Below are positions 1 through 11,700 of a DNA stretch of 64,000 nt, piece after piece (position 1 is the stretch's first letter; each line of letters opens with the position of its first letter). Location: contig OX393576.1 in NCBI GenBank assembly GCA_947652605.1, forward strand, positions 63,092,966 to 63,156,965, read 5' to 3'. The notes under the pieces are model-generated. The model worked only from the letters and a program-made list of their open reading frames with translations. It was not told the DNA's origin and ran no database searches. A program made the translations under genes and the position numbers. This stretch comes from Elmis aenea (Eukaryota > Arthropoda > Insecta > Coleoptera > Elmidae).

Positions 1-640
1 TATTTTATCATAAATCTGACACATAAACTACTATCTAAAATTAGATTTTCATGTTTATGACTCCCATATATTAGCAATATGCCTTACACGCTCAGTATAT
101 TACAAAGTAACAAAATAAATCAACATTTAGTAAAATTTGTATGAGTATGTACAGTGGAATTTTAATATCGTTTTAGAGATCTCGAAACTTGTGTGCTGTA
201 TGTACGTACTCATAATTACTTGCTGTTAATATGTAATACAATATTCATAAAGTTAAACTATACACAGACCTGTATTAACTCAAAACTTTAATTAATCGAT
301 TGCTTTAAAACTTGAAACATTTCTACATGTAATAGATGTAATCGGTAGAGATAGTTAATGAAGTAAATATGTACTAACATGTTTAAAATCGTAACATCAA
401 AAAGCCAATTAGTTACATGTGCAATGTTGAAAATCTAGTTACAAACGCTGACTTAATTAATTAAATTTCGTTAATGTGTGATGGTTTGGAACAGCTAACA
501 TATAATGATCTTTTTCTAATGTAAGCTTTTATTAGGTATATCATGTTTTGAATATTTAATTCATTATAAAAAGTCGTTTCATAGCTATATACGTAACAAG
601 ACCCGAAAATAGTACTTTACTGGACGAGTATTTTTCTGTT
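1..640. other. Intronic AT-rich DNA, nothing recognised
   Basis: Probably intron of the TSP1/TSPN gene whose earlier exons lie to the left. No splice-flanked open frame, RNA gene or repeat structure was seen. Confidence 0.4.
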
Positions 641-647
641 TTCCAGT

Positions 648-890
648 GCGCTCATCCTTTGCAAGTAAAATGGTGCAAAGTTTTTGACGTCAAAAACGAA
701 ACCCTTGCAAAAGTGCTATGATTTGAGAAATTGTGGTAAATCTGTATAACTATAGATATCTATGCGACTTGCATTGGCTTTTAAAATAGGGAAAATCGTT
801 TTTACAAAGGCCTCGTTTTTCGCGTTTTTCTCCGGAACTGTTTAAGATTTTTTCAAAAAGTTTGCACCATTTTACTTGCAAAGGATGCGC
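648..890. mobile_element. Small inverted-repeat MITE
   Basis: Arms of about 38 bp, starting CGCTCATCCTTTGCAAGTAA at 650 and ending TTGCAAAGGATGCGC at 890, are inverted copies with one gap. The 160-bp interior is non-coding. Superfamily not determined; no clear target duplication. Confidence 0.5.
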
Positions 891-1364
891 GAATTGGTAA
901 ATAGAAGAATTTTGATTTTGTCTCTGACGGTTTCAAAGCCAACGCGATTGTAAAAATTACTTTTATTATTCAGCTTTTCAGTTTTTCCCATATTTTTCCA
1001 AGAAAATGGCCAGTGGCACGTATAACTCTGGAAAACATTTAGTTTGGATGGTCTTGATGCAATAAACAGCCTAAATCAAATTCTAGCGACAACGTATCGT
1101 GACCTTCCCTGGGAGATTTTTATTCCATCGTCAAAAAATGTGATTTTCTACACTAAAAGATCATTTTACATCGGCTTTCAAGACTCATCTTCTGTAAAAC
1201 AAAATCAGAAATGTGCTTAAAATGAGTTTTAAGTCATTCAGAAAGAGAACGACAAATTTAAGCCGGGCGCGTCTCTTATTAATACGAGACCGGGTACAGG
1301 GCGTACTTTGTACACCACATCTTTAAAAATTGATACCTCATGTGTTTGAGTACATGCATAATGG

Positions 1365-1660
1365 CTAAACACTCCTTGTGGGGTTGCGTCGCATGAATGC
1401 TTTATTTTCTCGCTTATTTTTCCCTGTTATTGTTTTTTTCTTCCATCTAACAATTCCTATCTTACTTAAATCGTCTTCCAGTTCGTTCAACCACCCACAT
1501 CTGGACCTTCCTCGTCTTCTCCTACATCCTGGTTTGCATTGTAGCATTAAAAATGCTATTTCCTTCGTTCTCATTCTCCATACATGTTCCAACCACTTTA
1601 TTATTTGCATCTTTATTCTTTTTACTACGTTTGATAGTATTATTGGTTTATATTTGGTAA
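1365..1660 (-). pseudogene. LINE reverse-transcriptase 3' end fragment
   Basis: The minus strand reads KWLEHVWRM...PGCRRRRGRSRCGWLNELED DL..IG..W. This is the well-known C-terminal pattern of insect endonuclease/RT LINE proteins (W-GHV-RM, RRRGRPxxxW, DL). Only about 80 codons remain, and no RT catalytic box is present. Confidence 0.6.
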
Positions 1661-2166
1661 TATGATATTTTATGCTTTACAACTACAACTCACAATGACA
1701 TTTCTTTATAAAACAAATTATATTCCAATACAATATAAATTATATTTTCAAACATATTTTAATGGTTCAACACACAACAAGAAAGCTGTAAAATTTTATT
1801 TATTTATGTGAATAATTACATTCTTCCCTACGTGTTTGACAAATACATGTGGTTTTGACCTGATTTTTGCATGAAAATTGATTGCAAGAATCAGATTTAA
1901 TTGTTGTATCCACATTTATTTCCTACAGAATTCGAGTAATAGAGTAATATTACCACCCTACTATAGATCTTTCAGTCATGACAACGTTCCCAATTAGAAG
2001 TCAAAATGATACTGAAGGAATACACAAAGTCTTTTATGATTATATTTAGACACAGAACAACCACATTGAATTTCATAACATTGGCGTAGGTACTTTATAC
2101 TCCAGCTCGCCCACTCGAAGGTTAAATTTAAAATTCAAAGTTTATCGTACATCATACCTCTTATTG

Positions 2167-2421
2167 TAGTGGTTTCCAACCTTTTTGTACTTCCGCCCCC
2201 ATTATAAGAAAGAAAAAAAAATTGCGCCCCCTCACTTTTCGTAACAATCTAATTTCATAAATACTGTCCTGATATAATAATTATTTATTGGGCTACAAAA
2301 CAATATACCATATTCTGTATAAATAAAGTTCTTTTTGTTTGTTTGCATTCAAAAATGATATTTGCGTAACAGATGCGCGCCTCCCTTGCCATAGTCTCGC
2401 CCCACAGGGCGGAAACCACTG
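2167..2421. mobile_element. hAT MITE with 8-bp target duplication
   Basis: 255 bp, with ends TAGTGGTTTCCAACC and GGCGGAAACCACTG, flanked by the perfect 8-bp duplication TCTTATTG (2159-2166 and 2422-2429). The CAGTGGTTxxCAACC terminus and 8-bp duplication are diagnostic of hAT elements. It lies in the intron before the TSP1 exon. Confidence 0.85.
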
Positions 2422-2433
2422 TCTTATTGTATC

Positions 2434-2458
2434 AGGTTTGAAACACCCTGTATATTAC
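2434..2458. mobile_element. Terminal fragment of ACAGGGTG-family element
   Basis: The sequence aaacaccctgtatatta matches the outer terminus of the TA-targeting ACAGGGTG elements found elsewhere here. No partner end is seen, so this is a relic. Confidence 0.3.
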
Positions 2459-2599
2459 GCTATTTGTATGGTCGCTTAAAAGCTACCATTAAAAAACTTG
2501 TATTCCTAATTTAAACAAGTCTTTCTCTACTTAACTGTTTATTGAATTGGAATTAAATAACAAAAAACAACTAACTAAATTATAAGCAATTAATTACAG

Positions 2600-2732
2600 G
2601 ATGGAGTAAATGGACAGACTGGTCATCGTGTAGCGTATCTTGTTCAACTGGAATTCAACAACGTATACGACATTGCCGAATTACTAAATGTCCAGGGTTT
2701 AACGTAGAACAACGACATTGCAATCTGTTTGG
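2600..2732 (+). CDS. Exon: thrombospondin type-1 repeat
   Basis: Acceptor attacag at 2593-2599, donor gg|gtgagt at 2733. The exon enters with two bases (GA) completing a Gly codon and leaves with two bases (GG). It reads WSKWTDWSSCSVSCSTG..., a canonical TSP1 module with the tryptophan ladder and the Arg-bearing strand QQRIRHC. Such Trp residues are usually C-mannosylated and the Ser/Thr of CSxxCxxG O-fucosylated in this family; here that is inference. Confidence 0.85.
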
Positions 2733-5700
2733 GTGAGTTCCAATTGTTGGTTCATTGAATTATTAATCTACTGCAGAGAACGGCAACGCTGTGATTTTGA
2801 TGCTTTATATTACCTCAATAGTAACATTTACTTTACGATTATAGTTGCCAGGATACCGTAAATCCTTTAGCTTTAGAAGATCGACGGTTTTTTCACCCTT
2901 CAAAAGAGAGATGGCAACGAGTTCCCGACAGACCGTCTGCATGGCGCCTAAGACCCAATTCGTATATTTGGGTGCCGTCATCTCAGCTATTTCCAAATCT
3001 AAAAGAACGACCATTTCCCAAAGAGTTTACACTCTTTATCACACTTCGCCTGCTAAATGATGTAAGAATTATATTTGTTTTGTGCCCTAATAATTTTAAC
3101 TTAATACCAAGAAAAAATATGTCGCTTTAAGTATTAAATTACAACTTCCATAATAAAGAACAACACATCAATGAATCCACTTATATTATTAATGTCTGTA
3201 AGTTTTTTTTTTGCAAGAATGATAATAAAAATATTGATTTTTAACACTAAACCACAATAACGTGGAAGTTATACGTAGGTATACAGGGTGGTCCAGTTTT
3301 TAGTAGCAGGACTTTAACGGTCGATAGAAAAACTTGTTTTAAAGCAAATATTCCATCTCAACATGGGTCCAAAAACGCTTCATTTTAAAGTTACAGGGTT
3401 GAAATTTTCGAAAAAATATCGATAATGTTTAACCGTTTCTCAACCAGTAGATATATTTAAACCAAATTTGGTATACAGCACCACCTTACAGGTTACCACA
3501 ATCAGTGAAAATTTCAAGTCCTACAAGCAACCCATGGCGGAGTTGTGGGGGTTCAGTTTCAATAAATTTTATAAAAAACTAGTACGGCCCTATTCAAAAT
3601 CAAACATGAACTTGTTTTTGGATAGAGCATTTTATGCTAAACAAAAAGTGTCTCTTGACTTTTCTACGTATCTACGACCTTGGCGCGAAATTTGATTTAT
3701 TTTACTATTTTCGCGAAAAAATCAAATTCCGCGCCAAACGGTGGCAGATAAAGAAAAGTCAAGAAACACTTTTTGTTTAGAATAAAATGTTCTACCCAAA
3801 AACAAGTTCGAGTTTGATTATAAACAGGGCAGTACTAGTTTTTTATAAAGTTTATTAAAACGAAACTCCCACAACTCCGCCACTGGTTGCTTGTGGGACT
3901 TGAAATTTTCACCGATTGTGGTAACCTGTAAGGTGGAGCTGTATACCAAATTTGGTTTAAATATATTGACTGATTGAGAAACGGTTAAGCATTATCTTTA
4001 TTTTTCGAAAATTTCAACACACTGTATCTTTAAAATGAAGCGTTTTTGGACCCATATAGAATATTCGCTTTAAAATAAGTTTTTCTATCGACTGTTAAAC
4101 ACCTGCTACTAAAAAGTGAACCACCCTGTATATTTGGAAAATTGTTTTTAGCAATTGGAAATTCAATAGCATATAATATTTAAATTATATCAAATTTAAA
4201 ATGTATACAATTAATAAATGAATAGGTTACATGGGAATAAATGTTCACAAAACCTAAACACATACTTCACTGATTCTCATAAAATCCTTAGAAATTAATT
4301 AATATGACAGTAATTAATATAACAATAGCTGATTTAGGAAATATATTTGAGTCCTTTAATTATTAAAATTTCAGAAACTGAACGCTGGTAATTCCTTTCC
4401 TTAAATATTTTTAGCAAATAAAGACATGACGTAATGACCATTGACTGGTTTTAATAAGTTTGTTAGTGGTGTTCCTAAGTAGATCGTAGTAAATTTTGTG
4501 CTTCTAATTAATATAACTTAAATTTAATTTATTTTTGTCCGTTATCAAACCAAATGTAATTCCAACCAATAACTTAGATACTTGCCCAAACATTATAGAT
4601 TTATTTATCTAAATTACTGCCGTATATGATTCTAAACATAATGCCCGGCTTCGCATAGTCGCATTAAATGTTGTTCGAGGATTAAACATTGTTTCTAAAG
4701 CAACATCAATGAGCTTTAGTTACAAAATTCTAATCTACCAATACCGAATTAAGCTTAGTGCATCCAGGCGTGTGGTTTAACTGGTGCAGAAAATTTCTGA
4801 AAATTAATATAGCCTTCGAGAAACATATACAAACCAAATTGTTGAAATCGCTATCTTGATTAAACTGCTTGTTCGCAACAAACCTCGATTTAAATAAGCT
4901 GAAATTTGTTTGGTTTTCTTGGCTGGCACGGCGCAGTGTTCTTCAAACTTTGCAAATACTTGACTGTTGAAAAATTGTGTCATTGTTTTATTAAGTGTTA
5001 CAGTTTTAATTTTATTGAGATAAAATACTGCCAACAAATATAATTTGGACATCAATCATGAAACAAAACAAGGAAATTTACTGGGTTTTTCGTAAAAAAT
5101 GCGAAAAAAATCGGGAAACACCCTATATAGCACAGTCCCCATCGAAGAAAGTTTGAATGCCTCTGACTCCTATTTTAAAGAATGCCAATAAATGATTATC
5201 TCTTTAAATCGTCCTGTTTTTATAATTACAGTTATTATAATTTGTGAACTCTTATTAGTCTTTTTCCTTTTATTTTGCATGTTGATTTCAGAGCAGCATC
5301 GGTACGATTTTTAGTCTGAGATCTAGAAGAAAGCAAGACACATATTTGTCTTTAGAAATTGCTGAGTCTGATTTGAAATTGGTTCATGCCACTTCGGCAG
5401 GAACAGATGTCGTACGTATACCAACAAAACTTGCCGATAGAAAATGGCATCAAATATCTATTGGGTAACTACAATAAAATCAGTTATCCCCGACGCTAGC
5501 CTAATCACGTCTCTTATTCTTTTTAGTGTAAGAGACGACAGTATTGTGGATAGTTACGTTGACTGCGAATGGTTAAGGACTGATATATTAAAGAAAAATT
5601 CTATTGACATTCCAGAAGATTCCGATCTAATTATAGGATATTTATTTAGTGTAAGTATTTTTATTTTACTATGCTTTTAGTTGGCCTTAATTTAGAGAAA

Positions 5701-8700
5701 CAGTAAGAAAACAAATGTCTTGTATTGCTTGTTGAAAATTATTAGAGGACAACTCAAATAAACGAACGAAATTGAAATCGATTTTCTTTTAATTTTCTAG
5801 AAGATTGAAAGATGAATTGTGGAATGTTTTCGAAAGTTTAATCAAAAATTGTATGTCAAGTATCACTTGCAGATTTCCAAATCAAATTGAAAACAGAAAC
5901 ATAATATTTGTTATTTCTTTATCGTCGATTTAAAATTACTTTCACTTCGATATACTAAAAAATATTATATACGTAAAAAAAAGCTTATTTAGTTCGTTTA
6001 ATAATTGCAACTTAAACTGGCAATAAACGCACTGTGTTTTGTTAGATATTGCACTTAATTGAATACAATAATCACTATAAAATTGCTCATTTCGCCCAAT
6101 GTCTTGCAAAATCTTAACCAATTTTTTAAAGTTGAAATATTTTATGATTATTTAAATTATATATCATTGCAATAAAAAGTCATGAAAATACAGGGTGTCA
6201 GGGTGAGTGCGGAATCGGTCGATTGTGGCTAAACGGTTTGAGATAGAAAGTCGATTCAAACGCTATTTCATACAGTACGTCTTTATTTGAAAAATTCTCC
6301 TGAAGTTATTTTTCGAAGTACAGCGTTGTAATTTGGTAAGGACATGCAGACAACATCGCTCTATTAGCTCGATATGAAAAAGTTTGAATCATGCGTACAG
6401 GGCGTTAATAAATATGTGGCAACTTCCATGATTTTCAATAGCTCTTAACTCAATTTTTTCAAATGCTAACCTCTGTATTTCCTTACGTCATCGAATTCGT
6501 CTTTAAGAGAGCTTCATTTTTTGTTAAGTATGTCCTATAACCAAAACTCATACTTTTCGAGATATTCGACATTTTACTTCTAATCGTTATTGAAGCAAAT
6601 AGAGTGCCGTGGAAATCGAAAAAACTGACTGTTCACTTTACTAACGTCAAAAACTTGTCATTTATTTCTTGAATTATTGCATTTCCAAAATTAATTTTAC
6701 TTTGCAAGAGCAAATTGATATGGTTTATTTATTGCTTGAGAGTAGGTGAAAGAAATCCTTTGCTGGCGGCAAGGATTTACGCATAACGATATCCTGAGAG
6801 ACGCTATCCAGAACGAGACGCGTTTGAAAAGTTGAAGGAGCGATTTGAACGTACTGGGCATGTGGATTATTAAAAAACTGAACGCAGGAAGAATATTTCC
6901 AATGAAGAAAATAAATTTTTGGTGTTGAAGAGCGTTGTTGAAGATACCCATAATAGCACCAGAAAAATCAGTGAGCAGTTAGAGTTAAGTCAAACCCCAC
7001 ACAGGTTTAGAAACACTAGTAAAGTTCATAACAATAAAAAAATTGATTTGGTTGCCAATTTATTAATTGCTTATGTTATAAGTGAATCCACAAGGCTAAG
7101 TATCTACTGACATACTATTAGTAATTAAATACACGAAATGGTGAATAAACCATATCAATTTGTTCTTGTAAAGTAAAATTAATTGTGGAAATGCAATAAT
7201 TCAAGAAATAAATGACAAGTTTTTGACGTTAGTAAAGTGAACAGTCAGTTTTTTCGATTTCCACGGCACTCTATTTGCTTCAATAACGATTAGAAGGAAA
7301 ATGTCGAATATCTCGAAAAGTATGAGTTTTGATTATAGGACATACTTAACAAAAAATGAAGCTCTCTTAAAGACGAATTCGATGACGTAAGGAAATACAG
7401 AGGTTAGCATTTGAATAAATTGAGTTACGAGCTTTTGAAAATCATGGAAGTTGCCACATATTTATGAACACCCTGTACGCGTGATTCAAACTTTTTCATA
7501 TCGAGCGAATAGAGCAATGTTTTCTGCATGTCCTTACCAAATTACAAGGCTGTACTTCGAAAAATAACTTCAAGAGAATTTTTTAAATAAAGAGAGGTGA
7601 CCCTGTATATTTGAAAATATGTTTATCGTGTTCGGAAGAAAAAACTGTATGAAATAGGGTTTAAATCAACTTTCTATCTTAAACCGTTTAGCCACAATCA
7701 ACCGATCCCGCACTAATGACTATTTATAACGCATTATTTTTTTTGGAATTCATACAGGGTACAGAATTATCTTTCATCTTGTGTCATAACTTTGCGCAAA
7801 ATTTTACAGATACAGTCTTGAATTTTGGAATTAGTTTAAATATCGCAATAATCGGTTACGTAGCAATAATATAAACATGAAACCCAAGTCCAAAAATATT
7901 GGATTCTAAGGTGCGATGTTTAAACCTCCATATTTACCTCTTAAGCTAAGGCCGCACTGCGGGATTTTTGGCTGGAGGGTAGATGGTAGATACACGCCGT
8001 CGCCCGGCGACAATCCAGGCGCATTGTTTCACAACAAATTGTCGCCAGGCGACGGCGTGTATCTACCATCTACCCTCCAACCAACCCTCCCGCAGTGCGG
8101 CTTTAGCTTTAAAGCGCTCTTAGATTAATATTTAAACAGGATGCTACAAAATTCAATAGCATGGATGTCTAAGGATTTGATACCTTCGATATCATGTCAA
8201 AACCCCTTGAGCAATTTCTTATCCGAAAAACCAACGCAATTTAAACCAATGGAAAATCGAAACTCCCCTAAAGATGGCGTCGTCATGGAAAATGTAGTAA
8301 AACTATCTTTAATTTTGCCCTTCGAAATCCGAGCGCACTTTACACTCAACCCCCTACGGTTACCTCGGTAACTTCGAGAACTTGATGTTTCAGCTCTGAA
8401 AAAGCTTCAAGTATTTTCATATAACCACGCTCTTGCAACTTACAAATTTTCCTACATCTGTGATTATGGCCATCAGTTAGCGCTACCGAGCGCATTTCGC
8501 AAACGGTAAAAGCTCAGTACCGCAAAAAAACTGGATTACTCCGTGAAAACAATGCGCGAAAAATGCAATTAGTTCAAATTACGATGCGTTTTCAACATCC
8601 TGTTTGTTATAGCTCGGATTTTAACATTGTAAAGACGGTAGAGATAGCAGTTTCCGAACATTTTTCGTATAACTATCCCAGAAAATATGTCACATAAACT

Positions 8701-11700
8701 TGTTTGTTTGTGTGTTGATTTGATTAAGATAAACCTTCATAAAAGTCGTTTCTGAGGTACACTCTGCAATTTAATTAAAGAAAAACATCTGCATTAAGTA
8801 CTAAATTAAAATCAAGGAGTTAGTGTGTTTCTGTAAGCCAAACCTGTCTAATTGTAGCAATTTCATGCTACCTATTGTCTCATTCGCAAAAGCACGACGG
8901 AATTAGCACAGCAATATTATCGGCGGTTTCAGGCATCTCTCGACGCGACATACGCGCGCGCGATATGACGCTTGTTGACACAACAAAAACAAACTTTATT
9001 CATCATTTGAAATGCGAGATAATTTAATTCATTATAAATATAAGGGTGCATGCACAGATATGCATAATTTTGTTGAGTTAAGGTAGGGAAAATTCACAAA
9101 ACTAATTGAAAGACGTATAAGTATGTGAGTTAAATGTTGAAGCATTTTGCAGTAAAACAAATTAGCACGTTTGTGCTTAATTACAAAGTCGCTGAAGCAG
9201 CATGCTAATTTATTTTAGCAGTCTTTATAGAACTAAGCTAAAATCCTAACTAATAAATATGTGTAGGAAAACTAACAGGAAACTAGTTTAAATTTTTGTA
9301 ATTTTAACTGCGAATTTGCAAGATTTATATTCATTGTTAACAAATTTTAGATTTATTTCTTATCTCGATACTTAAGATATCTTATTAGGTTATTATCGTC
9401 TTTTGTTTTCGAGTTATCACCGATAACTCGATTTTTCGACTTTTCTTTTTATGACTATATCTCGCTTGTTTATAAAAATAAAGAAAAATAATTTTGACGT
9501 TCTACAGGCACTTTTTTGATAGGAATGCAGTGGCGTAGACAATTAAAAAAAAAAATAGAAAATCGAGTTGTGAGGTTGTGACATTAAGTTGTATTTTTTT
9601 AAAACGGAACCCATAGTTGGCTGAGGCATCACGAGAAAGAGGATATTTTTCTCTATTCCAATAACATAGGAGTATCATGTAGGGTCGGTTTACTCATTTT
9701 TTGTTACATTATAGCAAAATTAAGAAATTTTTCATCTTTCATTTTTTTCTGGTAGTAGGCTTGACATTTAGAATATACCTGGTAAAACAAATTATCATGA
9801 TATTGTTTTAATGATAGTTTGACAGGAGAGCTGGGTATTACTTGAATACTTAGTATTTTGAATAGTATTCAAAATACTTTTTTAGTGTTCAGTATTCAGT
9901 AATCGAATACTTTTTTTTTGAGTATTCTTTATTCAAAATCTTGGATATTTTATTAGTATTCACTATTCAATACTTTTTTAAGGTATTCATGAATACCGTA
10001 AGTATTCATGAATACCGAAAGTATTCATGAATACCGAAAGTATTCATAAATACCGAAAGTATTCATGAATACCGAAAGTATTCATGAATACCAAAAGTAT
10101 TCATGAATACCAAAAGTATTCATGAATACCGAAAGTAACCATGAATACTTTTAGTATTATGAATCCAAAATTGATTTTGTTTGAGTAAAATATTGTTTAC
10201 TTTTTTAGGTTTGGAGAACTCATTAAAAATGTTATACAGGGTGTGTAGAAATTGGCGGAAGCGCTACACGTGACGATGTTCTTCGTAAAATTCTAAGTCG
10301 AAAATCTTGATACAAAAATGTTGTACCATGCTTCCTATGGCCTCAGGAACCATTTAAAGAAAACAAAAATTGGCAACATTGCATACATTGATTTGCGTTT
10401 GGACATTTTTTTATCAGCGATTTTTACTTAGGTATTTACAATTTTTGTTCGAACTGAAAGCCTTCAGATCGTAAACATAGCTGCAAACTTTTGGGTATCG
10501 TAAAACACAAACTAGAAATAATTACGAGAAAAACAGAGATGACAGCTAATGACAATGTTGCCATATGTATTATTTTCATTCAAATCAGTGATTTACATAT
10601 TTTCAACACCAATTTTTGAAAGGAAGAACACAATATCTAGGAAAAAATACTATTCGAAATTTATTTTTATTCCAAATTGCAGCTTTTTCATTTGCAAATA
10701 TTAAATAATAACGCTTATTAAAGGACTAAATGTCAAAACTTTGAGGACCTCTTGCAGACACAGCAAGCATGGTACAACATTTTCGTATTAAGATTTTCGA
10801 CTTAGAATTTTACCAAGAACATCGCCACGTGTAGCGAGCGCTTCCTCCAATTTTTACACACCCTGTATAGGTATATTACATTGCTCTTTACAAAGAATTA
10901 TAGATTTATTTATATACAGGGTGGTCCAAATTCGATGGGATTGCATGGGTATCCTGCTAAATACTCAAGATAGAGAAACGGTTAAATTACCAAAAATGTG
11001 CACTTTTTTTAGATGAACTCAGAACAGTTGTCAAATATATTCAATCATTTTCTGCCTAATTTTTGTTTTTCATCTTTAAAAAAATTGAAAAACCTTTGTA
11101 ACTTGCGTATGATTGAAAATAAATACATCAACCCTTATATATTTCGAATGAGAAAAAAATAAGGAATTTAAATAGGTCATAGCCAACTATTGCTCCCATT
11201 TAAAAAAAGGTAAGTTTGTGTCATAACTTTTAAACGGTGAGCGTAATTTTTTTTTTTAGTATAATCAAATTAAGCATAAAAATATCTTAAAGTAATCTTC
11301 ATAAATATTTTCGATATTTAAAACAATAACCGAGATATGGCACATTATTAATTTGACAAAAAAAACTTTTTTTATTCAATAACTCGAAAACCGGAAATTA
11401 TAGAATATTTTTGAAAACGGTTCTGAGTTTGTCTCAAGAAACTGCACATTTTTGGTAATTTGACCGTTTCTCTATCTTAAATATTAACCGATATACCCAT
11501 GCAATCCCATCGAATTTGGACCACCCTGTACGTATAAGCAAATACATATTTTTTATAAGCCAGATAGTGTAATCAAATTTTTGTTATTTGTACCTACTAG
11601 TAAATACTCCTATGTTTTGTTTTTTGTTTAAAATATATAACCAATTGAGAAATGTTTTGATTTACTTTGGTATTCAGTATTTAGAAAATAGTATTGAATA

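Noticed and set aside
1378..1665. 95-codon plus-strand frame opposite the LINE fragment
   Set aside because: Antisense shadow of the RRRGR-type LINE C-terminus on the minus strand.
3468..3695. 75-codon frame MVYSTTLQVTTISENF...
   Set aside because: It lies within one arm of the foldback 3282-4130 and has no protein-like conservation.
8950..8962. CG-alternating run as a Z-DNA or CpG-island promoter
   Set aside because: Only about 10 bp long with no coherent GC-rich island or exon nearby.
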